DNA from: UBA7396 sp964527685
GTDB taxonomy: Bacteria > Patescibacteriota > Gracilibacteria > BD1-5 > UBA6164
DNA: 64,000 nt
Direction: 5' to 3'
Assembly: GCA_964527685.1 (NCBI GenBank)
Contig: CAZGOC010000003.1
Span: forward strand, 40,831 to 104,830
Of the stretch, positions 1 to 10,857 are shown one piece after another (within the stretch, counting starts at the first letter, position 1; every line of letters begins with the position of its first letter). A model generated the notes under the pieces. It ran no database searches. It was given only the letters and a program-made list of their open reading frames with translations, and had not been told where the DNA came from. The position numbers and the translations under genes are program-made.

Positions 1-656
1 ATTTTCCTAAAGATATAAATAAAAAATATATTGTTATATGAAACCCTCCTTTTTGACTTAGATGAAATTTAGCTTTAAGATTTATAAATCATTCTCTAGA
101 TTTTGCTGATGTAGTTAGCTTTATATTACCACCATTATTTGATAGTGATTGAAAATGAGTTCCTAAAAAAAGAATAAAATGATATAAGCTTGCTTATACT
201 GAAAAATTACCCTTAAATTCTTTTGAATATCCTGACTGAAAAGAAGTAGAAGTTGCTACTATTTTTCAAGTTTGGACTAAAATAAATACTCATAAAATTA
301 AAATTTCAAAACAAGATAGTTGTAAAAGTTTTATAAAAGTTTATTCTTTATCTGATGGATGAACTCCAGGAAGTACAAGGAATAAAAATATGTTAGATAA
401 ATGTGATGTTTATTTGCCTTCAACATGCTTTAAATGAATGAATGCTTACTCTTTTTTTGAAAATTTACCAAATAAAAGATGATATTGAATAGTTTTTTTA
501 CAAAATAAAAAAGAATTAAAAGATATATTTTATAACAAAATAAATTGGGAAGAGGTGAGTTTTTTATCTACAAATAGTGCTTTAAATCTAAGGACTAGCT
601 TAATAGAACAAGAAGTTATAAATCAATGATTTAAAGATTTAAATTTAATTTTTTAG
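1..656 (+). CDS. DNA adenine methyltransferase, C-terminal part (runs in from the left edge)
   Basis: The open frame enters from the left edge, so the start is missing; about 217 residues remain. The visible part opens with the catalytic motif IV of N6-adenine methylases (NPPFG, about residue 15 of the fragment, with the last Gly coded by TGA), in the context VIGNPPFG, followed by a hydrophobic FILPPLF segment. The SAM-binding motif I must lie upstream of the window. It probably methylates an adenine in the target of the restriction enzyme coded 8 bases downstream. That pairing rests on gene order, since I cannot read the recognition sequence. The frame uses TGA as Gly throughout and stops at TAG. 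The family is fairly sure, the subclass is not. Confidence 0.75.
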
Positions 657-664
657 TTATAAAT

Positions 665-1207
665 ATGAATGAAAGTAATGAAATAGACAATATAGCATTG
701 CCTATATTGAAACAAGTTTTAAAAGAAGCTCAAAGTGAATGGCTTGATTTAGATAGTAAATATAGAGAATATAGAAATTTACAAATAGATAAAAGATGAA
801 GTTTTTGAGAAAGATTTTTTTCTCAGGCTTTATCGCAAATTTATTTTAGAAGATTAAAAATAGAGTATAATGACTGAGATCAATGAGATTGGGATTTAAA
901 GTTTAATGATGTAAAATTTGAAATAAAAACCTCTTCTATAGATGTAAATAAAAAATTTCAAAATGAGTGACTAAGAAAAGATGGAGATTATAATTGAGTT
1001 TTATTTTTATGAGTTACTCCAAATGAGCTTTATATAAAATTTATAAAAAAAGATGAGATTAATTTTGAAAAACTTCATAATAGATGAGAAAGGTGAACTT
1101 GAAGAGGTTATAAATGGGATCTTAAAAAAGATGAAATGATAAAAATTAATAATTTAGAAGATATAAAAAATGAATTTGAAAAAAGTTTTAAATTTTTGTT
1201 AAAATAA
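665..1207 (+). CDS. Probable type II restriction endonuclease, PD-(D/E)xK fold
   Basis: A 180-residue protein directly behind the methylase. Residues 74-88 read GDWDLKFNDVKFEIK, which gives the Asp...Glu-x-Lys arrangement (D77, E86, K88; D75 is also possible) of PD-(D/E)xK nucleases. The N-terminal 45 residues are helical and charged; the segment GSFGERFFSQAL resembles the helix that precedes the active site in many type II enzymes. I do not recognise the specificity. The order methylase-nuclease with 8 bases between them is typical of a type II restriction-modification operon. The function is inferred from the motif and from this context; an unrelated small PD-(D/E)xK nuclease is the main alternative. 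Confidence 0.6.
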
Positions 1208-1216
1208 TAAATCTCT

Positions 1217-1789
1217 ATGAAACTCACAAAAACTTTTTTCCAAAATAAAGATACACTAACTCTTACTCAAGACTTACTTTGAAAAGTTATTACATATGAA
1301 AGTCCAAATGGAATTATTTCTTGAATTATAAATGAAACAGAAGCATATATGGAAACTGATGAAGCAAGTCATACTTTTGGATGAAAAATAACAAATAAAA
1401 ATAAAATTATGTTTGAAGAAGCAGGGCATTTGTATGTTTATTTTACTTATGGGATGTATTATTGTGCAAATATAGTTTCTGAAAAATCAGGATTTTGAAG
1501 TGGAGTTTTGATTAGATCAGTTATCCCATATATATGAGAAGATTTGATGATAAAAAATAGAAATTATACCAAAAAAAATTTAATAAACTTGTCTAATTGA
1601 CCAGCAAAGTTTACACTTGCTTTTTGAATTAAAAAAGAGTTTAATTGAATAAATTTATTTGAAAATAATTCAAAAATTTATTTAGAAGATATTTGATATA
1701 AACCAAAAAATATTATATCTTCACCTAGAATAGGAATATCAAAAGCAAAAGAAAAATTATGGAGATTTTATTTTAAAAAAGAAGATTAA
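1217..1789 (+). CDS. 3-methyladenine DNA glycosylase, AAG/MPG family
   Basis: Base-excision repair enzyme that removes alkylated purines. The 190-residue protein has the family hallmarks: NETEAY with the catalytic Glu at about residue 40, DEASHTF, and HLYVYFTYGMYYCANIV (residues 71-87), which forms the substrate pocket. Length matches bacterial members (about 190-200). It starts 9 bases after the restriction gene and is probably cotranscribed with it. A strong hairpin at 1879-1910 ends the operon. TGA codes for conserved Gly (for example GGKITN and FGSGVL). Confidence 0.92.
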
Positions 1790-1878
1790 TTTATATTAAA
1801 ATTGGAAAAATAAATAGTTTTTTGTAAATGAAATTTTTGTTAGATAAAATTACTATAATTTATAAATAGTTTTACTAT

Positions 1879-1910
1879 AAAAAACTTACTTTCTAAAAAG
1901 TAAGTTTTTT
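1879..1910. terminator. Bidirectional hairpin terminator
   Basis: An inverted repeat (aaaaacttacttt / aaagtaagttttt) with a T-run on both strands sits between the + strand glycosylase gene and the - strand der gene. It can end transcription from both sides. Confidence 0.7.
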
Positions 1911-1912
1911 AT

Positions 1913-3292
1913 TTATTTAGTAATTTCTTTTGTTTTACCTCTTCATTTAAACTCTATAATAATAGGAGTTCAAGAAAATCAAAAATTATCTCTAATTCTA
2001 TTTTCTAGATATCTTTTATAAGAAAAATGAAAGTGTTCAGGGTTATTAACAGTTAATACAAATTTTGGTGGATTTATATCTACTTGACTTCAATAATATA
2101 TTTTTGGTTTATGTGCTACTCTATTTCAAGTTGGGGGGTGTTTTAATACAGCTTGTTCTATAAAAGAATTAAAAATTGATGTTTTAACTCTTTTATTTTT
2201 TCTTTCTTCATTTATTAAAACAGCAGTATCTAGTATTTCTTCAATTCTTTTTTTCTCTGTAGCTGATGTAAAAATAACAGAAACCCAAGATAAAAAATCA
2301 AACTTATCTTCAATATATCTTAAATATCTTCACATAATTTTGTCTTTATCAACTCAATCTTTATTTAAAACAGCGTCCCATTTATTTACTACTATAATAA
2401 GTCATTTTTTTTCATCTAAAACACTTGATATAACAGATAAATCTTGATTGTGTATTCCATCAACTCAATCAATAACAACAACTGCTATATCAGCTCTTTT
2501 TAAACTCCTTTCTGTTCTCATAACAGACCAATTTTCAATATTTCTTGTTCAGATTTTTGATAATCTTCTAATTCAAGCAGTATCAATTAAAACAAATTTA
2601 TTATCATTGTATAAAAATTTTGTATCTATTGAATCTCTTGTAGTTCATGGCATATCTTTTACCATAACTCTATTTTTTCAAACAATAGCATTAATTAAAC
2701 TTGATTTTCATACATTTGGTCTTCAAATTAAAGCTATTTTAATAAAAGAATCATCTATTTCTTCTTGTAAAATATTAAATCATCTTGATTTTAGATTTTC
2801 AGATAAAGATTTTTTTAATTTATCAAATCAATAATTATGACTAGTTGAAACTGGTATAAAATCTAAAAACATATTTACAACAGGTAGAGAAAAAGATTCT
2901 AGTCTTTGATTTTCATTATCTGCTTTATTTGCTACAACTATAACAGGAGGAATATTTTTATCTTTTAAAATTTTTAATATATCTTGATCTAAAGATGTAA
3001 ATTTATCATACTCAATAAGCCAAATAAGTAGATCACTTTCTTTTATAGCATCTTTTGTTCTATTTATGATATCAACTGCAACTTCATCGTCTTTTGATGA
3101 AAAATCAAGTCATCAACTATCTGCAATTATATAAGTTAAATTATTTATATAATCGTTATATTCAAATTCAAGTATATCTCTTGTTGTTCCAGCTTCATCT
3201 GCAACTATTGCTATTTTATGTCAAGTAAGCATATTAAAAAAACTTGATTTTCATACATTTGGTCTTCAAATTATCGTAACTTTTCCTAACAC
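1913..3292 (-). CDS. der: Ribosome-assembly GTPase Der (EngA), GTG start
   Basis: GTPase needed for 50S subunit maturation. The 459-residue protein has two G domains in tandem, each with the P-loop GRPNVGKSS (near residue 9 and again near residue 175), the switch II motif D(S/T)AG(G/I), and the base-recognition motifs NKAD (first domain) and NKWD (second). A C-terminal KH-like domain ends in IIIEFKGRGK. No ATG is available: an in-frame stop lies 13 codons upstream, and GTG at 3290-3292, six codons before GRPNVG, is the only usual start codon. Both P-loop glycines after the Val are TGA. The gene ends two bases before the shared hairpin. Confidence 0.95.
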
Positions 3293-3584
3293 TTTTAAAA
3301 AATTAATTATAAATGAAATTTTATATGTGGATTAAAATTTACTTGATTATAAGGTTTTATTTTAAAAAGCAATTTTTTTAAAAATTGTTTTTTAATTATT
3401 TTTTTATATTTTTATTTTGTAATTTTCATTTTTTCTTTATATTTTTATAGATTTCTTTTTTACTTAATATAAAAAATTTTATCAAGCTATGTATTGTAGT
3501 TGGCATTAATATTTTAAATAACTTTTTTATTATGAATAATTTGCTCTACATACCTTTATTATATTTTTAAATTTAATTATTTTT
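3293..3584. other. AT-rich divergent intergenic region
   Basis: It lies between der (-) and the receiver gene (+) and must hold both promoters, but no clean -35/-10 pair stands out in such AT-rich DNA. A T-rich tract at about 3415-3465 resembles the tract at about 7411-7462 in front of the coiled-coil gene. No coding frame is visible. Confidence 0.4.
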
Positions 3585-3950
3585 ATGAATAATATACCAA
3601 TTTTAGTTTTAGAAGATTGTGAAATAACAAATATGACTATTTCAAGTTTATTGTCAAATTTATCACCTTTAGATATTCATATAGTAGAAACAAAAAAACA
3701 AGCTTTAAATCTTTTAAATTCTAGGAATGATTTTTTATTTGCTTTTATCGATTGGCATTTAGAAACATGAACTAGTGAATGAATAATTAAAACAATACTT
3801 GAAACACAAGTATGAGTTATTGATATTTTTGCAACATCATCATCAATTGAACAAAGAAGTTTTCAAATAATTACAGAATGAGCAACAAGATCGTGTAATA
3901 AAAAAGATATTGTATTTGAGTTTAAAAAAATACATGATTTTATTAAATAA
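3585..3950 (+). CDS. Single-domain response-regulator receiver protein
   Basis: A 121-residue CheY-like receiver with no output domain. The N-terminal strand ILVLEDCEIT supplies the acidic pair (E, D); AFIDWHLE has the expected phospho-acceptor Asp (about residue 57); CNKKDIVFEF near residue 106 carries the conserved Lys. The central TSSSIE motif stands in place of the usual Ser/Thr-Ala. No histidine kinase is adjacent, so it is an orphan, possibly working with the c-di-GMP or pilus systems of this window (inference). The protein would stop after 61 residues under the standard code, because TGA follows FIDWHLET. Confidence 0.7.
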
Positions 3951-3973
3951 AAAATATAATTATCTAAACCTTA

Positions 3974-5419
3974 TTATTTTTTTACTTTTCAGTGAGGAGT
4001 TCACTCTACAAATCAAGCTGGAGTTTGAACTCAAATAATTACTTTATTATTAAAATCTTTTAAACTTTTACTTCAAACATAAGTTAAACTAGATCTAAGT
4101 CAAGTTGTAAATTTGTCAACCACATCTCAAACTGATTTATATCATTCTCTTAAATATATTTTTGAAGTAGAAATTCATTCTTGAAATAAAGCTTTTTTTG
4201 CTTGTTCAAATTCTGATAATTTTGAGTTTCTTAAAAGTACTGCTCTTCAAGAGGCCATTCAGTAATTTTGTTTATACATATTTCATTCAGCATCATAGAA
4301 AATATCTCAAGTTGATTCAAAAGTTCAAGTTAAAATACTTCACATCATTATATGACTTGCTCAAGCAGCAATAGCTAAACATAAGTCTCTTGGTTCTTTA
4401 ATTCATCCATCAGCTATTACAAAACCTCAAAATGATTTTGCTATTTTTGAGCAATGATAAACTGCACTAAATTGTGGTCTTCAAACTCAAGTCATCATAC
4501 GAGTTGTACACATAGCACCTGGTCCAATTCAAACTTTTACTCAGTCAGCTCAAGCTTCAATAAGAGCTTTTGTAGCTTCTGGAGTTGATACATTTCAAGC
4601 AATTAAACAAATTTCATTTCAAAATTCTTTTCTAAAAGTTTTAATTGCATCAATCATTGTTTTTTGGTATCCGTGAGCTGTATCTAGTATGAAAGTATCA
4701 ACTCAGATACTAATTAATTTCTTAGCTTTTTCTAAAAAATAGTTAATTCAAAGAGCGATACAAATATTAAGTTTTCAATTTTTATCTAAAGTAGGAGTAT
4801 AAAGTCATCTTCTAACTGCATCTTTTTTTGTAAGTATTCAAATCAAATTTCAATTGCTATTTACAATAGGGAGTGCTGAAATTCATTTTTGTAGCATTAA
4901 ATTATATGCCTCTTCTGGAGTTATATTTTCATTTCAAGTAATTAATCTACTTTTATTTATATTTCAAAGAAGCATAAATTGTTCGTATTTATCAAGATCT
5001 GAAGGTGTAAAAATTGAAAGTGGTTTATTTTCTTCATCAACAAGTATTACACATTTATGAGCTCTTTTATTAATGATTGAAAGAGCATCTCTAACATATT
5101 CATTTTTTTTAACAGTTAATGGTGTATCAAATTTTGTATTTGCATTTTTAACAAAATTTACTATTTCTATCATTTTTTCTAATTCCATATCTTGAGGTAA
5201 AACTCAAATTCCTCAATATCTTGTAAGAGTTTCTGCCATTCTTTTTCAAGTTACAGCATTCATATTTGCAGAAACTATAGGAAGAGTAGTCTTAAGTTTA
5301 TTTTTTGGATTGATATCTACATCAGTAATTCTAGATTTTCATTCAAAGTATTGTTGAAAAATAAAAACATCTTCATAAGTTAATTCCTCATTTTCATAGA
5401 TTGGGTTATTGAATTTCAT
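3974..5419 (-). CDS. CBS-domain IMP dehydrogenase / GMP reductase, GuaB1-like
   Basis: Purine nucleotide oxidoreductase of 481 residues. A (beta/alpha)8 barrel is interrupted by a CBS pair at about residues 90-215. The catalytic loop reads GPGAMCTTR, followed by MMTGVGRPQF. Canonical IMP dehydrogenase has GPGSICTTR; the AMCTTRMMTGVGRPQ version is what I recall from actinobacterial GuaB1, which has been described as a CBS-containing GMP reductase. The C-terminal flap ends in GFVEGTPHG. So the barrel and the catalytic Cys are certain, but the direction (IMP to XMP, or GMP to IMP) is not. It starts at ATG 5417-5419. It is flanked by AT-rich spacers and is probably monocistronic. Confidence 0.85.
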
Positions 5420-5778
5420 AAAAAATATTTATATAAATAAAACTTACATGTCATTTAGTATTATATTATAAATCATTTTTTTGTAAATAATATATTGATA
5501 GATTCTAACATGAAATGCAAAATTTAGTTAAAGAAAATTTTATTAGGAGTAAAGAAAGTTAAGAGATTTTAATTATAAAATATATAACTTGATTCTTTGT
5601 GTAATTTATTAAATTTAAAATTCTTACTCTTTAATATAAATTGAAAAAAAATAAAAAAATAGTAATTACAAGTTTTTTCTTATAATTACTATGTATGTTT
5701 AAGCAATTTTTCTATTTACACAAATTTTTACTTACTCTCTAAAAAATTTTATTTATCAAAAAACTATTTATTTTTTCC
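5420..5778. other. Non-coding spacer with a terminator
   Basis: 359 bases without a credible coding frame. The right part holds the hairpin at 5659-5692 that serves the secreted-protein gene to the right. The left part should contain the promoter of the IMP dehydrogenase-like gene (- strand). I see nothing else in it. Confidence 0.5.
5659..5692 (-). terminator. Hairpin terminator of the secreted-protein gene
   Basis: The inverted repeat atagtaatta...taattactat is followed on the - strand by a long T-rich run, about 90 bases after the TAG of the gene at 5779-6489. Confidence 0.6.
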
Positions 5779-6489
5779 CTATTTTCTAGCAGAAATAGCA
5801 TCATCAATTAAAGTTTTAACAAAATATAATTTAGTTATTCTTTGATCTTGAGCAGTTTTTGCAATTCTTGATAATTTAACAGCATCAATTAAATCAAATA
5901 TGCTATCTTGAGCTTTATTTAGAGATTCTAAATTTATTTTAGCTAAAAATATTAAAGCATCTTGTTTTAATTTTATTTTAGAATCTAATTTTTTAAATAA
6001 TTTTTCATTAAAATAATTAGCATTATCTCCATAAATAGAGATTAAAGTATCAGTTCTTTGCCAATTAGCTGTTTGTCCTGATCCATAAGTATCTTCACAA
6101 TACATCATAGTCATAGCAGCTCAAGTTCCCACAACAAATCAATTATTACATCCATCAGTTACTGTCGTAACATTTTTTTCATTTTTTAATAAATCTTCTA
6201 ATGATCCATAAGTTTTTGGAGTTTTCCCATCTCTATAAAATTCTATAGTTTTTGAAGCTTCACTAATTAACATTATATCATCTTGTACTACATTATTAGT
6301 TCCATCTAAAACTGCACTTATAGGCATAATATCTCATTGAGTAGTAGTAGAAGTACCATCGTATACAGGAGTTTCACTTGTTTCTAAACTTGTTAGCATA
6401 ATATCTCATTGAACCGTTCATTCAACATTAGCAAAAGTAGGAGTAATCATCATAGCAGTTAGAGCTAAAGTTCCAATAATTTTTTTCAT
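5779..6489 (-). CDS. Small secreted protein with three QGDIM-type repeats
   Basis: 236 residues, no recognised family. A clear signal peptide opens the protein (MKKIIGTLALTAMM...TFA, about 20 residues). The mature N-terminus holds three spaced copies of a short motif, VQGDIML, TQGDIMP and VQDDIML, each followed by a Ser/Thr-rich linker. The rest is a helical, Lys- and Asn-rich region with a CNNGFVVGTG...MMYC segment that could form a disulphide. It is exported, so a surface or periplasmic role is likely. It diverges from lexA, and the 180 bases between hold both promoters. The repeat unit is not one I can name. Confidence 0.6.
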
Positions 6490-6669
6490 AATATATAATT
6501 ATAAATAATAAAATAAGTTTTCAAGGTTCTCGTGTTTAGTTTTTTAAACCTTTCATATGCTATAACATTATTTATTTAAAAAGGTGACAATATAAATTTA
6601 AATAAAAAAATTTGATTTTATATAATTATATATATATTATATATAATTATATTATTAAATATTTATAAT

Positions 6670-7308
6670 ATGCTTACAACTAAACAAGAAAAATTTTTAG
6701 ATATAATAACTGATTTTATAGGAAGGTATTGAAAATCTCCAACTATAGATGAACTACAATCACTTACAAATCAAAAATCAAAAAGGGGAGTGGTTCAATA
6801 TTTAGAATCACTTGAAAAAAAATGATTTATAACAAGATGAAGCTGATTTAGAAGTATAAAACTTTGAAATTGAGTTTGATTTCAAACTATTTTAAATATA
6901 CCTATATTATGAATAGCAAATGCTTGAAGACCTTTATCTTTTGCAGATCAGTATGAATATTGATCAATACCTGTTTCTAAAGAAGTTATTTCTTGAGATC
7001 AAAATAATTATTTTTTTGTAAAAGTTGAATGAACTTCTATGAATGAATATAAAATAAATTGAAAATATATAGAAAATTGAAGCTATGTTTTAATCAATAA
7101 AAATGAAAAAGTTATAAATACAAAAGATGTATTTTTATTTGTAGTTGATAATGCTGCAACTTTAAAAATTCCTAAAAAAGAGTGAAATAACTTATACTTA
7201 ATTCCAAAATCAAGAGATGATTATCATAAACCAATAATTTTATCTTGAGAAGATGAAGTTTGAGTTAATTGAAAAGTAGTTGATGTATTTAATTTTGAAT
7301 CAGTATAA
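6670..7308 (+). CDS. lexA: LexA repressor, S24 self-cleaving
   Basis: SOS-response repressor of 212 residues. The N-terminal winged helix covers residues 1-65 (TTKQEKFLDIITDFI). The cleavage site is Ala85-Gly86 (ANAGRP), the nucleophile is Ser123 in VEGTSM, and the general base is Lys166 in ATLK, so autoproteolysis looks intact. Most conserved glycines are TGA. ATG at 6670 is preceded by a long AT palindrome (about 6617-6655) that could be an autoregulatory operator, though at this base composition I cannot separate it from chance. Targets in the window could include uvrB, but I see no clearly shared box. Confidence 0.92.
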
Positions 7309-7495
7309 AAATATAATGTCCCAAAAAGCTATCAAAGTCCAATTTTTTAAACACAAATAAAATAAAAAATAGTTAAAAATAAAAAATTAATTAATAATAA
7401 ATTTATTTTTTTTGTAATTTTTATTTTTTTCCTTATAATTTTTGTAAATTTCTTTTCTAGCTAGTTGAGAAATTTTTAATTAATAAAAAAATACT

Positions 7496-7954
7496 ATGAA
7501 TAAAAAATTAATAACTACATTAGCAATTTACTCAGCTTGAATTATAACAGCTTTAGTTTACAACAAAAAAACTCCTGAAGAAATAAATAAAGAAATTGAA
7601 GATAATAATTCAAAAGATTGAAATATATTTAGTGTGTTTTTTAATAATTTTATTGAAATACATAAAAATTTACTTGATTCTTTAAAAGAAAAAACTTTAA
7701 CAGAAGAAAATAAAGCATTATTTTTAGAAAAAAAACAAGAGTTAGTTAAAAGTTTAAAAGATTATGAAGTTAAAGCAAAAAACATTTATGAAGAATACAA
7801 AGAAAAATCAGTTGATTATAAAAAAGACTGAATTGAATTAATTGAAAAATATTATCAAGAATGAATTTCAAAAATAAAAGAACTTGATTTTAATGAAATA
7901 AAAGATGAATTTACTTCTTATATAGAAAATTTAAAAAATAAATTAAAAAAATAA
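7496..7954 (+). CDS. Membrane-anchored coiled-coil protein, unknown function
   Basis: 152 residues. A hydrophobic segment at residues 5-22 (LITTLAIYSAG...) is followed by a long, highly charged region (Lys and Glu rich) with heptad spacing up to the C-terminal NLKNKLKK. The layout suggests an N-terminal membrane anchor with a soluble coiled coil. No family is recognised. It starts 187 bases after lexA, behind the T-rich tract at about 7411-7462 that resembles the one before the receiver gene. A strong terminator follows directly. Confidence 0.6.
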
Positions 7955-7977
7955 AATCAACCTTTTTGGTTGATTTT
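7953..7977. terminator. Hairpin terminator between convergent genes
   Basis: A perfect 10-bp stem (aaaatcaacc / ggttgatttt) with a T5 loop and T-rich flanks starts inside the stop codon of the coiled-coil gene and ends 12 bases before the rlmN stop. Confidence 0.8.
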
Positions 7978-7988
7978 ATTTTTTTAAT

Positions 7989-9026
7989 TTATTTTTTTTT
8001 ATTTGCAAGTTGACCACAAGCAGCATCGATATCATCTCACATAGTTGCTCTTATTGTTGAAGGAACTCAAAATTCTAGTAAAACTTTTTGAAATTTTTCA
8101 ATTAAAAACTTTGGAGTTGGGTTATACTCAATTCATCAAGCTCACTCTCAAGGATTGTATGGTATAAAGTTTACATGTGCAAGTTTTCATTTTAATAAAT
8201 TTCATAATTCATAAGCAAGTTTTATATTATCATTAACTCAATTAAGCATAATATACTCATAAAAAATTCTTTTATTAGTTTTAGCTGTATATTCATCAAG
8301 TGCTTGCATTAAAGTTTCTAAATTATAAGTATGATCTACAGGCATAATTGATTTTCTAATCTCATCATTTGGTGCATGAATTGATATTGCAAGTGATGTT
8401 TGAGGAAAATCATCTCAAAATTTTTTAATTCAAGGAACTATTCAACAAGTTGATACTGTTATTCTTCTATTTGCTAGATTAAATTTTTTTTGAGCACATG
8501 CTATCTCAATTGATTTTTTTACATTTGGATAATTTAAAAATGGCTCTCACATCCCCATATAAACTATATTTCTTAAAATAGTTTGCTCTTTATTTAGTAT
8601 TTCACTAGCATACATAATTTGTTCAACTATTTCGCTAAAAGTTAGGTTTCTTTGTAATCATAATTTTCAAGTAGCACAAAAACTACAAGCCATAGGACAT
8701 CAAGCTTGACAAGAAACACACAAAGTATTTCTTCAAGACAAGTGTCTCATAATAACTGATTCAATTAATTCTCATGAAGAAGTTTTAAATAAAATTTTTG
8801 TTGTTTGTCCATTATCTGAAGTAACTATATGATCTACTGCTAAAGAATAAAAATAAAAATTTTCTTTTAATAATTCTCTAATTTCTTTAGAGATAGTATT
8901 CATATCATCAAAATTTGATATAAAATTTTTATAAATAGCATTTTCTATTTGTGAGTATCTAAATTTTGGTATTTTATTTTCTTGTAAAAAGTTAATTACT
9001 TTTTCTTCATCATGTATTGAAAACAT
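7989..9026 (-). CDS. rlmN: 23S rRNA/tRNA adenine-C2 methyltransferase RlmN
   Basis: Radical-SAM methylase of A2503 in 23S rRNA and A37 in some tRNAs; 345 residues. The 4Fe-4S site is C110-x3-C114-x2-C117 (GCPMACSFC). The SAM motif VYMGMGEP follows, and then STSG and SIHAPND. The C-terminal AACGQL holds the Cys that resolves the methylated-enzyme intermediate; the paired Cys earlier in the chain is in LCVSCQAG. Length and motif order are typical. Many invariant glycines are TGA. It is the only gene on its strand between the terminator and the 105-base spacer before the HxlR gene. Confidence 0.93.
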
Positions 9027-9131
9027 TTATATTTTATAATTAATATTAACTAAAAAGAGATTTTATAAAAAATTTGAAAAAAAACAAATAATATTTATTA
9101 TATAGTAAATTATTTTTTAAAGCTCAATTAA

Positions 9132-9449
9132 ATGTCTATTTATAATTTAAATAAAGATCCTATTTTAGAAGTTTTTTCTTTTATTTGAAAAAAATGGGTT
9201 TTATTAATTATAAAATCAATTTCTGATTGATGTAAATGTTTTTCTGATATAGAAAAAGTATTAGATTGAATTAATCCAAGAATTTTATCAACCAGATTAA
9301 AAGAACTTGAAGAATTTTGATTTGTTGAAAGTCATATTAAACAAGATACAAAAAATAAAACTATTTATTGTTTAACTCAAAAATGATTATGTTTTACTCA
9401 AAATATTAAAAATTTAGAAGATTGGGTGAAAAAATGGGAAAACATTTAA
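9132..9449 (+). CDS. HxlR-family transcriptional regulator
   Basis: A 105-residue winged-helix regulator. DPILEVFSFIGKKWVLLII (residues 9-27) is the HxlR signature, followed by a recognition helix INPRILSTRLKELEE and the wing. A Cys-x-Cys pair (DGCKCF, about residues 34-37) sits where most HxlR proteins have an Arg-rich turn; redox-sensing members of this family (YodB, HypR) use cysteines, so thiol sensing is possible but unproven. It is convergent with the unknown gene at 9511, with no obvious target next door. Confidence 0.8.
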
Positions 9450-9510
9450 TTAAAAAATAAATAGTTATTTAAAATTAAAAATCTTAATTTTTGTTCTTTA
9501 AACAATATTT

Positions 9511-10269
9511 TTACATATAAAGTATTGGTGGAAATTTTTTTTCAATTTTTCTTTTTTGTTTTGTCCATATTTGATACTTAATTAATGTCTTTTGATTAAT
9601 ATCAATATCCTTTCAATAAATTACTTTGTAAATCTCTTTATATAATTTATATTCATTATTTATAAGATCATTAGCATAATCATATGCAGTTTTTATTTTT
9701 CAATTAAATATTAGTTCAGCAAAATGCTTATGTTCAGAACTATTAGCGTTATCAAAATTGTAAAATAAATCTAAATTATTTCTTAATATATGGAGATTAT
9801 CTCTATAAATATTTAGGAAATTAACTTTTCATAACATTTTTGAATAATCATATTCTCTAGGGTTATCAATTTTAATAAGTAAATCTGTAACTTTATGCTC
9901 ATAATAATCAATTAAAACTATACAAAAAATAAACATTTTTTCAAAATCATTTAAAACTAATTTTCAAAAATAACTAATAAATTTTTTTAAATCATCTTCT
10001 TGAGTTACTTCATTTTCTTCAACAAAGAAAAAGTTATAAAAATCACTTATTGCAGGTATTGATAATATTATCTCATGTTGTCTAACTGTTAATAATCTAT
10101 TTTTATCTATAATTGTAGCTCCTAAATCAGCTTGTGCTGATAAAATTATATCAATTTGATTTAATGATTTTGATCTATTTTTTTCAAATTTATCATTATA
10201 AAGTGATGTGCTTAAAGGAGGAGTATTTTTGTTATTAGCTCTTTTTGAAAATCAAAAATTAAAATTCAT
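9511..10269 (-). CDS. Unknown protein, 252 residues
   Basis: No family is recognised. The protein is soluble, mostly helical and rich in Asp, Asn, Lys and Tyr, with no signal peptide and no membrane segment. The N-terminal 30 residues are Asn/Lys/Ser rich and probably disordered. It ends KFPPILYM, then TAA. It lies 35 bases downstream of the unknown gene at 10305-10787 on the same strand, so the two probably form an operon. The open frame with in-frame TGA glycines is the main support. Confidence 0.55.
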
Positions 10270-10304
10270 ACTAAATATGTTTATCAAGTAAATCTAAATT
10301 GTAG

Positions 10305-10787
10305 TTATATTTTCACATTAGCTAAGATTTTTTTTACAAATCATTTTAAATTCATTATCTCTTTTTGCACTTCAGGAGCAATTACTTCAGGTAATTCTAA
10401 TTTAACAAAAATTAATTCTCTTTTTTCCCTATTAGGAAAAATAACACCTGAAGTATCTTCTTTAAATTCATCTCTTTTTAAATAAATTTCTTTTCATCAA
10501 GAAAATAATTTAGAATTATTATTTTTAAATTCTTTGAAATATACAGGATAATCTAATCAAATAATTCTATCTCAAACTAAAAAAAATCAAATTTCTTCCA
10601 TCATTAAAACTTCTTTTTGTTCGATATCAGTTAAATTTAAAAAATCTATTAAAGAAGAAGTTTCTTGATCTCAATTTTCCCAAGTAAGTGTCATCATTAT
10701 TTCATTAGTATTAGATAATGATAATACTTGAGGTTTTTGTAGAATTTTTTCTACTTCTTGTCAACTTTGGTCAACTGTTATAGGCAT
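10305..10787 (-). CDS. Unknown protein, 160 residues
   Basis: Start ATG at 10785-10787, stop TAA. The protein is acidic at the N-terminus (VDQSGQEVEKILQK) with a beta-rich middle (VGDRIIGLDYPVYFKEF). A basic stretch, NREKRELIFVKLELPE, precedes the helical C-terminus. I recognise no motif. It is the first gene of a likely two-gene operon with the 252-residue protein downstream. Confidence 0.5.
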
Positions 10788-10857
10788 AATATAAATATTA
10801 TTAATAAATCTTGTTAAATTTTACCATAAAAACAAAAATAAATCAAATTTATGTAAT

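Noticed and set aside
6617..6655. LexA operator
   Set aside because: The palindrome is almost pure AT and no matching box is seen before uvrB, so it cannot be told from background.
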